A stretch of DNA of 64,000 nucleotides from Bacteroidales bacterium UBA2712 (GTDB lineage Bacteria; Bacteroidota; Bacteroidia; Bacteroidales; Paludibacteraceae), in NCBI GenBank assembly GCA_002354055.1, contig DEKW01000011.1:62001-126000 (forward strand), read 5' to 3'. Of the stretch, positions 15,015 to 25,139 are shown piece after piece. The notes below the pieces were generated by a model. It had not been told where the DNA came from. It saw nothing but the letters and a program-made list of their open reading frames with translations, and ran no database searches. A program made the position numbers and the translations under genes. How positions within the stretch are numbered: the stretch's first letter is position 1; each line of letters starts with the position of its first letter.

Positions 15015-17633
15015 TTATTTCCCCACAATCAAAGGCAGGTTTACTTCGGTAACTGCCTTTATTTGTATCCCTTGCAGGACGGATTGCATCTCTGCGTTCT
15101 TCTGCAGCAGGTCCATCCACCATTCGGCTTCATCCATATCGGCAAATCCGCTGACGCGGAGCGCGCAAGTCTCGCCCCACACCGGCATCTTCTGCAGGTC
15201 GAAATCACGGATGAGGAACTGTGAAAAGTTAAACAGCGCCACTTCATACAGCAACCCGTTCAGTGCCTCTTCGTTCGCCTCGGGCAGTATCAGCACGACG
15301 ACGGAAGGTTGTTTGCGGTCCTCGCTCCACTCCTGTGCAGCCACCGACGGATCATCTTCGATAGGCTCGTCCGCCTGTCCGCGCATGTCAGCCAGGGACG
15401 AGGTAGCACCGCCTTTCTGGCTCTCCATACCCTGTCCCATCATCGCGAGCATATCTTTTGCCATCGTACCTAACTCCGTCGAACCGTAGTTCGAGACGAG
15501 ATGCTGCAGCTCGACGATGAACGCCGGCTGGCCTTCGGTCTTGGCTACAGAGACAGCGTTGAGGAAGAGGAACCGCGGCATCAGAGAGCTCTGCGGGTAA
15601 GTCGTCTCCATATAGTTCTTATTCGCCTTCACCTCGGCGTACTGACCTTTGGTATAAGCAGCATAAGTAGCAGCATAGAGCGAGTCCTGGTCGGATAACA
15701 TCTTCCGCATGCGGGCGATATACGCCTCGTCATGGCGCAGCGCGCGGAGGTTCTCATCCTCATGGATAGCCAGTACAGACGGATGGTTACCGAACCGTGC
15801 ATCGAGCGCACGGAGGGTCTCCTGCGCCAGCTCTTCATCCTCCAGCTTGTCGCGGTAGATATAGTAGAGCGCCACCATCGCTTCCCTCCAGAGGCTGTCG
15901 CTCGCCGCAAAATCCTGCTCGGTACGCGGGATCTGCTGGAGGTAATACTCAGGCTTATGGGTGTCGGTCTCTATCTTCGGTGCGGCAACAGCTGTGGAGT
16001 CTGTCGCTAAGGAGTCCGCAGATGTCTCGCCTTCTCCATCGCCCTCAGCGAACAATTCGTCCGAGACGACAACCTGTTTGTTCTTCCTTCTCCAGTTATC
16101 CTCCAGCGGCCTCGTGCCCCAACGGCGGCGCCATTCCTGCTGACCTTGCTTGACGAGTTGCGGGTTATAGAAATACCACTCTGCTTTCTGGGTTCCTCCA
16201 CCGCCTAACATATTTGCTGTATTGACCGACCGCGGTCCGTCATCGCCACGGGCGATAGCGAGTGCTTCTTCGGCCTGCTTGACAGAGTCCGCTTTCTCCG
16301 CCTCGATAAGGTCAGCGATAATCTTATCGACGATAGCGCGTTGCTCGGCTTCCGTCATGTGGCTGAGTTTCTGCAGCGAGTCCTGCAGCTGCGCCTGGGT
16401 ATAAGAGACGATGAGTTCGTCGAGGACCTCAGAGCGTTTCTGGATACGTGGATAATCGCTATTCTCCGCCGTGAGGATGGTCACCGCTTCGCGGTAGCAA
16501 GGCTGTGCCTTCACGTACGCGCGTTGTTCAAAATAGATATCTCCTGCGCGCACGAGGATGGCGGCTTTGGCGGTTCCGCCTTGGGTCGATTCGGCAATCG
16601 CTTTCTCGTACATCTCCAGGGCTTTCGCGGTATCCGGAACAGATAAATAGATATTTCCCATTGCGCCGTAGATCTGATCCAGACGATCTTTGAATTTCGT
16701 CTGCTTGGTCATCGTACGGAGCTTGCGCAGGGAGTTCTTGCCGCCTAACTCCGCCATGCGGATACGCGCATTAAACTCCATCTCATTCGGTGGTGCCATA
16801 CGCACGACGTATTTGTATGCGCTGATAGCCTCATCTTTCTTTCCATCCAGCTCGTATAGCTGACCTAAGACATATGCAAACCGCGGACGGTAGATCTTCC
16901 GTTTCTCGTGCGGTATGGCGATCTTGACAAACGGAATCGCCTCCTGATAATGCTCGCCATGCAGGAGCACATCGGCCTTGACGGCGGAATAAAGCTTCGC
17001 ATGCTTGCGACTGAGTGCATCTATCTGCACGCGGTTGAGCATGTCCTCCGCCTCGTATTGCCATCCTAACTCCGCATAGGCGCGCGCCACCCATAGCTGG
17101 CATTGCGCAATCATATCGGGGTCGTTCTGGTAATGCTTGATGATATAGTTGAAGGTACTGACTGCACCTAAGAAATCACCTTTATGGAACTCCGCCTGGC
17201 CGAGTCGCAGCCATGCCAGGTTCATGTTTTTATTGAACTCTTCGGATTGCAGCCAGAGTTTATATTTGGGATCGTTCGCCTTTTTAGGGTTACGTTTGGG
17301 TTTCGACTTGATCGAGTGCAACTTGATGCACTTACGGCATTTGTCGATGGTCTTGTCCATCTGCGAGGCACCGGCCTGCGCTGCCGTATGATTCGATACC
17401 GGATAGAGATACAGCACGCGGCTGTAGTCATCGGTGTTGGCATCGCGGATGGCCTTCAAGCCTTCGTCATACGCGATGTTTCCGTTATAGAGGATATTAT
17501 ATTTGACTTTCGTCTGATGGAACGACCGGGTCGCCCATGTATTTTTCTGGGTAGAGCAAGAGATAAAAGAGGCTACGGCTAATCCAAAAATGATTAACCG
17601 AGACACATGAATATGTTTGTGTAATCTAAGCAT
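15015..17633 (-). CDS. porW: PorW/SprE-like T9SS tetratricopeptide lipoprotein
   Basis: An 872-residue lipoprotein (lipobox ASFISC) followed by the block TQKNTWATRSFHQTKVKYNI, with YNGNIAYDEGLKAI after it, a hallmark of the PorW/SprE family needed for type IX secretion and gliding in other Bacteroidota. Several TPR units follow (WLRLGQAEFHKGDFLGAV; YVLGQLYELDGKKDEAISAY; IYLSVPDTAKALEMYEKAI). The C-terminal half is less conserved. Its presence downstream of genes for proteins with T9SS-like C-termini supports an active T9SS. Non-secreting Bacteroides also keep a homologue, so this gene alone does not prove one. It starts about 70 bp after tsaB. Confidence 0.75.
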   Translation of the reverse strand: MLRLHKHIHVSRLIIFGLAVASFISCSTQKNTWATRSFHQTKVKYNILYNGNIAYDEGLKAIRDANTDDYSRVLYLYPVSNHTAAQAGASQMDKTIDKCRKCIKLHSIKSKPKRNPKKANDPKYKLWLQSEEFNKNMNLAWLRLGQAEFHKGDFLGAVSTFNYIIKHYQNDPDMIAQCQLWVARAYAELGWQYEAEDMLNRVQIDALSRKHAKLYSAVKADVLLHGEHYQEAIPFVKIAIPHEKRKIYRPRFAYVLGQLYELDGKKDEAISAYKYVVRMAPPNEMEFNARIRMAELGGKNSLRKLRTMTKQTKFKDRLDQIYGAMGNIYLSVPDTAKALEMYEKAIAESTQGGTAKAAILVRAGDIYFEQRAYVKAQPCYREAVTILTAENSDYPRIQKRSEVLDELIVSYTQAQLQDSLQKLSHMTEAEQRAIVDKIIADLIEAEKADSVKQAEEALAIARGDDGPRSVNTANMLGGGGTQKAEWYFYNPQLVKQGQQEWRRRWGTRPLEDNWRRKNKQVVVSDELFAEGDGEGETSADSLATDSTAVAAPKIETDTHKPEYYLQQIPRTEQDFAASDSLWREAMVALYYIYRDKLEDEELAQETLRALDARFGNHPSVLAIHEDENLRALRHDEAYIARMRKMLSDQDSLYAATYAAYTKGQYAEVKANKNYMETTYPQSSLMPRFLFLNAVSVAKTEGQPAFIVELQHLVSNYGSTELGTMAKDMLAMMGQGMESQKGGATSSLADMRGQADEPIEDDPSVAAQEWSEDRKQPSVVVLILPEANEEALNGLLYEVALFNFSQFLIRDFDLQKMPVWGETCALRVSGFADMDEAEWWMDLLQKNAEMQSVLQGIQIKAVTEVNLPLIVGK

Positions 17634-17648
17634 ATTTAGCAGTCATTC

Positions 17649-17680
17649 CCGCGACCTCATCGCGACCTCATCGCGACCAG
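17649..17680. repeat. CGCGACCTCAT direct repeat
   Basis: Two and a half 11-bp units between tsaB and the porW-like gene. Confidence 0.6.
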
Positions 17681-17706
17681 TACGCAGGGTTAGACTCCGA
17701 TTTCTT

Positions 17707-18438
17707 CTAATTTAAACCTTTGACGTGGCTTGGGGCTGCAATAAATTCCTTCAGATAGAAAGGCTCGTAGTACGCCAGTTCCGCCCCGCTGATCATCTTT
17801 CGACTTTCGACTTTCGACTTTCGACTTTCGACTAACGCCCCCATATACTGCGCCTCCGGCACGATACCGGGGATGAAATGCCAGTTGGGTTTGGTAAATA
17901 TCTTGGAGCATTTCTCCGCCCCGTCGCCGAAGTAGTAGTAGGACCGCTCTGCTGCCAGACCGCTATTCTGACAGAGCACAGACTCCTCATTCTCAACCAC
18001 GACTGCTTTGGTTTCGCCTTCAACCTTTGTATAGACTTCCATCCGTCGGGCATCGATCATAGGAATCAAGACCGCTTCGTTAACAGAGCACAGACCGTCC
18101 TTCGGACTGACAGAGCACAGACTCTTTCTGGCGGCTTCGCAGAGGACATCCAAGGTCGGGACGGGAATCAAGGGTATATTAAGTCCGTAGCACAAACCTT
18201 TCGCCGTCGAGGCGCCAATACGAAGTCCGGTATAACTGCCCGGTCCTTCAGACAGGGCTACTGCCTCTATAGAGAGTCCCTGCTCCCGCGCGAACGAGAG
18301 CAGTTCCTCTATATAGCGAGGTAGCAACCGTGCATGGTTGCTACCCTCATAGGATATACATTGCTTGATCGGCTCGCCATCCTTGCAGATGGCGGCCGAA
18401 CAAACCGATGTACTACTTTCGATACATAGTATCGTCAT
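17707..18438 (-). CDS. tsaB: tRNA threonylcarbamoyladenosine biosynthesis protein TsaB
   Basis: Partner of TsaD in making t6A37 on ANN-decoding tRNAs. The ASKHA-fold start TILCIESSTSVCSAA and the signature LSEGPGSYTGLRIGASTAKG are clear. Its 243 residues are slightly longer than typical, because the C-terminal part includes VESRKSKVESRK encoded by a CGACTTT tandem repeat (17799-17834), apparently an in-frame expansion. The start is 7 bp downstream of the outer-membrane protein gene stop. Confidence 0.93.
   Translation of the reverse strand: MTILCIESSTSVCSAAICKDGEPIKQCISYEGSNHARLLPRYIEELLSFAREQGLSIEAVALSEGPGSYTGLRIGASTAKGLCYGLNIPLIPVPTLDVLCEAARKSLCSVSPKDGLCSVNEAVLIPMIDARRMEVYTKVEGETKAVVVENEESVLCQNSGLAAERSYYYFGDGAEKCSKIFTKPNWHFIPGIVPEAQYMGALVESRKSKVESRKMISGAELAYYEPFYLKEFIAAPSHVKGLN
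17799..17834 (-). repeat. CGACTTT tandem heptamer inside tsaB
   Basis: About five perfect 7-bp units. Three units encode the 7-residue period VESRKSK, so slippage by three units would keep the frame. Confidence 0.85.
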
Positions 18439-18445
18439 ACGTTCA

Positions 18446-19882
18446 TTAGAACAATTTAGAATCGATGTTTTTACGTTTCTTCGGGAAGTTGAAATGGTAA
18501 GCCAGTTTCACACCTGCATCGAAGAAGCCCAGACCCGAAGCATACGTTCCCGTCAACGGATTAACGTTAATCACAGCATTCGAAGTGCTGGACGGAGCAG
18601 ACTCTACACGGATTAGCGGATCTACATTAGGATCCTCAGGATTGTTCTTGAAGCTGTTATATACGCTGTAGTTAGCATATGCTCCCAAGCCGAGCGAGTT
18701 ACCGCTCTTCAGGATCCACTCGTAACCGATCTCAGCCGTCAGCATTACATTGATGGTGAATTTGTTCTTGTAGTCCGTACCTTTGCTGGTATATTTGTCC
18801 TCAGCCAAAAGACCTGTGATCACGTCATTGGTAACGCGGACGCCAGTCTCCTGATAGTATGCCTCCACAAAAGTGTTCGGGTTATTCGAAATCGTTTGCT
18901 TGTACGGAGTGAATACCGGAAGCATGAATTTCGGACCGACATTGAAGAACAGACCGTTCTGGTGAATCAAGGAGAACATCAACGGCACCTCCAACTGGAG
19001 CTGGCCATCGTGCTCTTTCACTTCGTCAGCACGGATCGTATAATCAATATGCATCGGAGTGGCATCACCATCCTCTACATTAGGACGCGTAGAGTTCACA
19101 CTCGATTTTACACTACTCTGCGCATAGCCGAGACCTACGCCGGTAATGATACCCAGATCTACAGGACGGCCGTCCTTGGTCCAGTAATGTGCATATTGCA
19201 GATCAAGCACTACGTCTCCACCGCAAGTCCAGTTACCTTCTTTAGTCTTATGGAGCAAACCTGCAGCACCGCCGCGCAGGCCGATTGTGAAGCGGTCATA
19301 GCTGTGCTTGAAATTCTGCTGAGAGTGGATAGAGTCACCTTGGTTGGACTGAGCGTTTTTCTCCTCATTCTTCGGCTCTTCTACCGGAGCGGGTTCCTCT
19401 TTGGGTTCCTCTGCAGGCTGAACAGCAGGTTCCGCTTTCGGCTCCTCTTTAACAGGCGCTACTACCGGCTCCTCTTTGACTGGCTCTGCTTTAGGCTCTT
19501 CCTTTGGTTGTTCTACAGGTTGAACTTTCGGCTCCTCCTTCGGCTGTTCTTTCGGCTGTTCTGCTACTTCCTCCTCATTATGAGTTACAGGAATCAAGCA
19601 CTCCTCGCAGATCCACGAGTAGATATTCATCAACAGAACACCTTCCGGGAACCGCTTGGTACCTAACTGGCGTACGGTATGTACTTTATCCCACACCCAT
19701 ACGGACGGTCTCTCTCCGGTCAAATACTCTACGCACTCGCGCTTGATCATTACGGAGTCGCCGATGGCTACCTTCCATTGGTGCTCTTGGGCAGGCTGGG
19801 CTGCCTGCTGTGCCGACAGACTCGACACAGCAGTAGCGCATACCAGGGTAGTTGCAATCAGAATTGATTTAATAGTCTTCAT
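18446..19882 (-). CDS. Outer-membrane beta-barrel protein with Pro/Glu linker
   Basis: 478 residues: a signal peptide (MKTIKSILIATTLVCATAVSSLSA), a small N-terminal domain with two cysteines (SWICEECLIP), then a long Pro/Glu/Lys linker of EEPK-, VQP- and AEP-type repeats (about residues 110-180), then a C-terminal barrel of about 280 residues with alternating aromatic strands (FTIGLRGGAAGLL; GIITGVGLGYAQ; IGYEWILKSGNSLGLGAYANY) ending in VKLAYHFNF. The linker could span the periplasm or peptidoglycan. The function is not recognised; OmpA/porin-like barrels are the closest idea. It lies just downstream of the 1732-residue exported protein. Confidence 0.75.
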   Translation of the reverse strand: MKTIKSILIATTLVCATAVSSLSAQQAAQPAQEHQWKVAIGDSVMIKRECVEYLTGERPSVWVWDKVHTVRQLGTKRFPEGVLLMNIYSWICEECLIPVTHNEEEVAEQPKEQPKEEPKVQPVEQPKEEPKAEPVKEEPVVAPVKEEPKAEPAVQPAEEPKEEPAPVEEPKNEEKNAQSNQGDSIHSQQNFKHSYDRFTIGLRGGAAGLLHKTKEGNWTCGGDVVLDLQYAHYWTKDGRPVDLGIITGVGLGYAQSSVKSSVNSTRPNVEDGDATPMHIDYTIRADEVKEHDGQLQLEVPLMFSLIHQNGLFFNVGPKFMLPVFTPYKQTISNNPNTFVEAYYQETGVRVTNDVITGLLAEDKYTSKGTDYKNKFTINVMLTAEIGYEWILKSGNSLGLGAYANYSVYNSFKNNPEDPNVDPLIRVESAPSSTSNAVINVNPLTGTYASGLGFFDAGVKLAYHFNFPKKRKNIDSKLF

Positions 19883-19899
19883 TGTGCTACCTCCTATTC

Positions 19900-22800
19900 T
19901 TATTTAACGATATAACGTAATGTTGTCTTCAGGCTCTCATTGCTCAGCTCTACCAGATAGAATCCGTGTGCGTCAGCAGCCTTGATCACGAATGATGTCT
20001 CACCGGAAACCACGAACGATTTCTGCAACAGACCTTCGGTCGTGTAGAGACGGATCGTAGTAGTCACCTCCGGATTGAGGTTGATCACGCGTACATCCTC
20101 TCCCGGACGAGCGAGTGACGGCACGAGTGCCGGAGCTCCTGCAGTAACCGGAATCGTATAGTGGCGAGTCTCACCCTTCGCGCCGCAAGCAGCGCCGCTC
20201 GAAGCAGGAATCTCGATCTTCGCATAATACGTCTCGCCGGCAGGCAGCGGTTCGCCGTTAGGCTGGGTGTAGTAATAGCCTTCACCTACCTTGATATCCT
20301 CCGGCGTAGCCTCTTTCCACCAGGTTACATAACCCTCGGTATCCACAGAATCCGGCAGCATCTCCCAACCCGGGATCTGAACGATCTGGTTGCGGTCGAT
20401 CATGAGCATACGGTTGCCGTACTTAGCTACCATCACGAGCGTGTCCACATACGGTTTGATAACCGTCAGATGAAGTGTGATGATACTATCGCAACCATTA
20501 GCAGCCGCATCAATGAGGGTGTCGCTGACGATGGTGTCGTTATAGTACGTTACGCCATGCCATGTGAACATATTACACTCGCCTGCAGCCGTCGTATCAC
20601 CGGTAGCTTCCGGCAGTTTCGTCAGGCTGATATACGGGATACTGTCACCCAGATAGAGTCCACCTGCATAAATAACAGAATCCAGCGTGTCCTTATCGTA
20701 CGTATTACCTTCCCAAGTATAGGTCTTACAGAAGGTATCGTAGAGGGTGTCACGAACGGTATTCATATAGAGCGTATCGATCGTACTACCACACGCGAGC
20801 GTAGCCGTGTATTGGAGGTTGATACGCTCCGATGTCAGCGGCGTGGTCGGTACTGCTCCATAATTAGTACCATCGGTACTGTACTCCCACGTGATATCCG
20901 TCACGGACTTCAGCGTATCGTTATGATCGGCCGCATACTGTGCATTCAGCCAAGTGGTGACACCGCTCAAGTCAAGTACTTGACCTCTCTTGATCGACAA
21001 CTGCGAAGCGAAGTCATATAATTTAGGATCGCGCAATACGTATGCGTGCACGGTAGAGATAGAGTCGTACAACGCTGCCTTGGTCTCATCCTTGATATCC
21101 GAGATGGTATCGTTCCAAACGGTATCCTTCATCACGATCACGGTATGCTCTCCTATCACAGCATCGCCGAGACATACGAAGAAGGTCGTATCCGTACGAA
21201 CGGTATCACGCGGCTGTTGGTCAATCAACTCAATCCAGAGATGGGTCGTCTGGTCGGAGGTATAATCCAGGAACAGGAACGGAGGCCATCCGGAGTTATC
21301 GATGAAGTCACGTGCGATATCTTTCCACTCGCCATCCATCGGGGCAATGGTCTTGGTGATATGACCCTGCTCCGGATCACCGCACTTGAAGTAAAGCGCA
21401 GCGCTGGCGGTAGAGGTCTCTGTCTGCGACCAGTTGTCGAGGTGGATACGCAGATCCTTGTCAGCAGGGATCTTGGTCGAATCCAACATCGCCACATACC
21501 AGGTGTGCTGACCGGCCGGGTTCACGTTTCCGTGCTCCCAGTCGAAGAACATCGGGTCTGTGAGACAGTCTTCCAGACCTCTTACCTGCGGGGTGTTGAT
21601 GCGGAACTTGATGGTCTTATCCGTCTTGATACGAACGTAACCCGTTACGGAATCCTTCGTGATGAACTTATGGAGCAAACTGTCCACAAACTTATCCTGG
21701 AAGGACGATACATCGTATTTCATACCAGCTTTCTCCAGCGCCTTGTTCACCAACTCAGCGAGCGGTTTGGTACCCTTATGGGCATTTACCGTACGCTTAC
21801 GAACCGGCATCTGGCAATCCATATTGTCCTGGAACGTAGCGGTAGCCTCGATCGTAGCGGTACTATTCAACTCATAGTACAAAGTGCTGGAGTCAGTGTA
21901 GATATAGTTATTCTGGATATACGGCAGACAAACGAGATACCAGTGTTCCTGGTTGTCGCCCGGGATCTCGTAATCCACGTTCGGTACTACCATCTGCGCA
22001 TCTTTCTGTTTCGGATCTACCGCAGCCGGAGCATAATCAGCACCAAACGCGCTGGAGAAGTAGATGGAGTCAGTGGTGCGAACCTTGATATAGAGCTCCA
22101 GATCACCTACGGCATAGATAGCCTGTGCCGGAACATTATGCGATTTAGACTCACCTTTCTTGAGTTTGCGCTCTCTGTATTTCTCATCGATAGCGTATTC
22201 CTCGAAGAGGTCAGTCTCCGACAGCAGACCTTCGTAAACAGCCACTTTGACGGTCGTCTCACCGGCGCCTGCATTCTTAGCGATGACGTGCAGCGACTTA
22301 TTGAAGAGCGCCTTATCTGCTTTCAGATCAGCGGTCTTCACCTTATACCACATCTCGGTATTAGCGCTCTGACCATACGCCTCACCCATACGGACAGGCA
22401 GTGCGTCATATCGGCTGTTACCGCCGAACGCTTTTACCAACTCGGCACGGAACTGGAAGTTAGCAGAACCGGCTGGACGGGTAACACGAATAATAATGGT
22501 ATCTTTCTTGGGGTTGGCTTTTGTTCCTATGATCTGCTCAAACGTACTTGCCGGAACAGTATCGGAATAATGCTGACCGGCTTTCAGTTCCTGACTCTTG
22601 GTCATCATCTTCTTCACGATCGGGAAAGCGTAAGCAGCCTCAGCCTTGATGGTATTCTTGGCAGAACCAAGGTTTATCAGGTGAGCTACCGGTTTAAGCT
22701 TCTGATCTGCATTACGAACTTTATCAATCTCCTCTTTCGTAATGATATACCATGCGGTATCTACATCCTGCTCATAGAGGCTATCCCATTTCAGCGGAAT

Positions 22801-25098
22801 CAGCGTCAAGCCCTCTCCTGTGATGGTATCGAACGGCTCTACCGGCAGGATCTCAGCCCAGAAGCGGACAGAGGTAGTGCTCTGGAGGTTTACGAATACC
22901 ACGCTGTCCTCCAATACATCAAAGGCACTGTTCTGTACCGTAATCTTACGCTCGGTACCGGCAGCCAGCGAGAAGTCCTGAACGGACGGAGCCTCCTCTA
23001 CCGGGCAGGAGAATACCAGTTGAGCTACGCCCTTACCGGTTTTATTCTCGCGGTTCTCGATATGGAGACGGATGTCGTTGCCACCCTTCATCACCTCGCG
23101 CAGGTCAACAGCGTACCACAGGTTAGCGTCAGCTGCCTGGATATTTCCGGAAACCCAGTTGAACGGAATAGCAGAAGCACAACTTGCACCCTCTGCCTCC
23201 TCGGTCAAACGGATCTGCAGTTTAACCGGCTGCGAAGAAATCACGCGCAGATATACGGTATCTTGTACGATATTCTCGAACATGTTACGCGAGATCTGAC
23301 GGCTGTATGAGCCATTGGCAGCGATCGTCAAACTGCGTTTCTCGTTCTCAATCGAGTCCGGGCACTCGAGCGAGAGCTCGGCCTCTACTTTCAACTCATT
23401 GGTTGCGCTGAGGTTCTGCACGAATACAGTGGGGAACTTAGCCGACTGCTCACGTGCTTCTTCCATCGCGATCTTATACCAAATGGTATCATTGGCGCCT
23501 TGCTGCACGCCTTCTTCCCAGTTGAACAACGTAGCGGTCAAACATGCGTCATCCGGCTCGTTGATCTTGGTCGGTCTGGTCGTTACCCAGAACTTGATAT
23601 CCTGGCTGGTCTCCAGACCAATCCATACGGTATCCGTCATAGCGGCATACATCGAGTAGTTGATAGCGCGCTCGGGAGCCGTCGAACCCGCAGCAATCGT
23701 ACGGGTGATCTCTTGGAGATCAATATACGGGCAGGAGAAAGCAACCATTGCTTTGAGTTTAGCAGCCTCAGTACCGAGGTTTTGGACGTGTACCACGATG
23801 TCTTGCAGGTTATCACGAGCGGCTGCTACATCTACTGCGTACCACTGGGTCGTACGAGCCTCTTGGCGATGACCGGACTCCCAGTTGAAGTCGATGTTGG
23901 TCTTACAAGCCTTACCTTCACGAACGTGTTTGAAACGGCCGTAGAAGTTGATCGGACGGTCAGTGGAGATAAGCAGGTAGATAGAATCTACGTTATCGAT
24001 CATACCGTCCAGCATGTTCTTCTTGTAAACCACGATCTCTTCCTCGCCGGCTGCAATTTCATAGTTGGTGTTCGACGTACCGTATGCCGGGCGCTCGAAG
24101 GCCATCTTGATGGTCATGTGAGCGGTAGCGGCACCTTCGTTACGATAGGTGAACTCCGGCTCGTACTTAGTCAGTGCGTCCATGTCAGCCACACTGAAGG
24201 CATACAAGGTCTGACCGGCAGGAATAACTGCATTCTGGATAGTTGTGTCGGTCGGATTTACATTCAAAACTACCGCGGGCATAGCGCTCGGAGCAGGAAT
24301 AACCGGAATGACCGGCTGATCAATCATCTCCACCTTCATCTTCACCGGTTGCTCCAGGTTCTCGATAGTGAAATAGAGCTCATCCGGATAGACACTCGCG
24401 ATCATGCTCTGCGGGATGGTGTCGATTACGGACTCACCGGCAGCGAGCGTGTAATCACGTCTGGTAGTACCGGATGACGGGCAGTCAAGCGACTGACCGG
24501 TCTTCAGGTTCACCGTACCGGTACCGATGTTAGTGATCGTCACCTTAGCGTCCTTCTTAATGGTCGCCGTGTCTTTGATCTGGCTGATGTCCACTTTCCA
24601 CCAAGCGGCATAACCCTTGGTCTGGGTCACTTCTGTGTCCCAGTTCAGTTTACGAGCGTCCTTACAGGTCTCATCGAGATCCGCTGCCTCGAATACCTTT
24701 GCGCTCAGACGAACCTCGCCATCGGTAGTCAGCGTGAGGTAGATCTCCGTCTGACGCATACGAACCAGTACGGTTGCGTTTGCTGTGTAAGTCTGGTGCT
24801 CATGAGGAGAAACTACATAGTGCTTCGTCTCAGTCTCACCTGCAACAGTAGCTTTCAAGTCTGCGTTAACTGAATTGCTACGGTCCGGGTTGGTCACAAA
24901 GAGGGTCAGCGACGGGTTCTCTTCCTCATAGAGGGGAGAGAGGTCAACATGGTACCATTTGGTACCGCTCATGTGTACATTTCCCTTGTCCCAGTCAAAT
25001 TCAATTGCATTTGCTTTTGTACTACCGCTGCCATCACCCTTGGCCATCGCGAAGACGGTCATCAAGGATGCCAACGTAAGTAAGAAAAACTTCTTCAT
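19900..25098 (-). CDS. Giant repeat protein with T9SS type A C-terminal domain
   Basis: 1732 residues with a signal peptide (KKFFLLTLASLMTVFAMA). About ten repeats of 120-140 residues follow up to about residue 1360. Each starts like FDWDKGNVHMSGTKWYHVDL, NWESGHRQEARTTQWYAVDV or DWEHGNVNPAGQHTWYVAML and continues with beta-strand-rich sequence. The size and WY motif resemble pre-peptidase C-terminal (PPC-like) beta-sandwiches, which is inference. After a linker come CDSIITLHLTV-type Ig-like modules (about 1450-1580). The last about 70 residues fit a T9SS type A sorting domain (TIRLYTTEGLLQKSF ... HGFYLVELS ... LRYIVK). Probably a surface or secreted adhesin-like protein; the ligand is unknown. 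Confidence 0.85.
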   Translation of the reverse strand: MKKFFLLTLASLMTVFAMAKGDGSGSTKANAIEFDWDKGNVHMSGTKWYHVDLSPLYEEENPSLTLFVTNPDRSNSVNADLKATVAGETETKHYVVSPHEHQTYTANATVLVRMRQTEIYLTLTTDGEVRLSAKVFEAADLDETCKDARKLNWDTEVTQTKGYAAWWKVDISQIKDTATIKKDAKVTITNIGTGTVNLKTGQSLDCPSSGTTRRDYTLAAGESVIDTIPQSMIASVYPDELYFTIENLEQPVKMKVEMIDQPVIPVIPAPSAMPAVVLNVNPTDTTIQNAVIPAGQTLYAFSVADMDALTKYEPEFTYRNEGAATAHMTIKMAFERPAYGTSNTNYEIAAGEEEIVVYKKNMLDGMIDNVDSIYLLISTDRPINFYGRFKHVREGKACKTNIDFNWESGHRQEARTTQWYAVDVAAARDNLQDIVVHVQNLGTEAAKLKAMVAFSCPYIDLQEITRTIAAGSTAPERAINYSMYAAMTDTVWIGLETSQDIKFWVTTRPTKINEPDDACLTATLFNWEEGVQQGANDTIWYKIAMEEAREQSAKFPTVFVQNLSATNELKVEAELSLECPDSIENEKRSLTIAANGSYSRQISRNMFENIVQDTVYLRVISSQPVKLQIRLTEEAEGASCASAIPFNWVSGNIQAADANLWYAVDLREVMKGGNDIRLHIENRENKTGKGVAQLVFSCPVEEAPSVQDFSLAAGTERKITVQNSAFDVLEDSVVFVNLQSTTSVRFWAEILPVEPFDTITGEGLTLIPLKWDSLYEQDVDTAWYIITKEEIDKVRNADQKLKPVAHLINLGSAKNTIKAEAAYAFPIVKKMMTKSQELKAGQHYSDTVPASTFEQIIGTKANPKKDTIIIRVTRPAGSANFQFRAELVKAFGGNSRYDALPVRMGEAYGQSANTEMWYKVKTADLKADKALFNKSLHVIAKNAGAGETTVKVAVYEGLLSETDLFEEYAIDEKYRERKLKKGESKSHNVPAQAIYAVGDLELYIKVRTTDSIYFSSAFGADYAPAAVDPKQKDAQMVVPNVDYEIPGDNQEHWYLVCLPYIQNNYIYTDSSTLYYELNSTATIEATATFQDNMDCQMPVRKRTVNAHKGTKPLAELVNKALEKAGMKYDVSSFQDKFVDSLLHKFITKDSVTGYVRIKTDKTIKFRINTPQVRGLEDCLTDPMFFDWEHGNVNPAGQHTWYVAMLDSTKIPADKDLRIHLDNWSQTETSTASAALYFKCGDPEQGHITKTIAPMDGEWKDIARDFIDNSGWPPFLFLDYTSDQTTHLWIELIDQQPRDTVRTDTTFFVCLGDAVIGEHTVIVMKDTVWNDTISDIKDETKAALYDSISTVHAYVLRDPKLYDFASQLSIKRGQVLDLSGVTTWLNAQYAADHNDTLKSVTDITWEYSTDGTNYGAVPTTPLTSERINLQYTATLACGSTIDTLYMNTVRDTLYDTFCKTYTWEGNTYDKDTLDSVIYAGGLYLGDSIPYISLTKLPEATGDTTAAGECNMFTWHGVTYYNDTIVSDTLIDAAANGCDSIITLHLTVIKPYVDTLVMVAKYGNRMLMIDRNQIVQIPGWEMLPDSVDTEGYVTWWKEATPEDIKVGEGYYYTQPNGEPLPAGETYYAKIEIPASSGAACGAKGETRHYTIPVTAGAPALVPSLARPGEDVRVINLNPEVTTTIRLYTTEGLLQKSFVVSGETSFVIKAADAHGFYLVELSNESLKTTLRYIVK

Positions 25099-25139
25099 GT
25101 AATTGGTTGTTTTAAAAGTTAGTAATTATTGTTAATTTT

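Noticed and set aside
14763..15224. 153-codon frame across the tRNA
   Set aside because: It runs through the tRNA-Pro gene and its terminator and overlaps the porW-like gene in antisense.
21046..23310. Very long open frame opposite the 1732-residue gene
   Set aside because: It is antisense to a gene with a signal peptide, domain repeats and a C-terminal secretion signal; it has no recognisable motif and follows from the codon bias of that gene.
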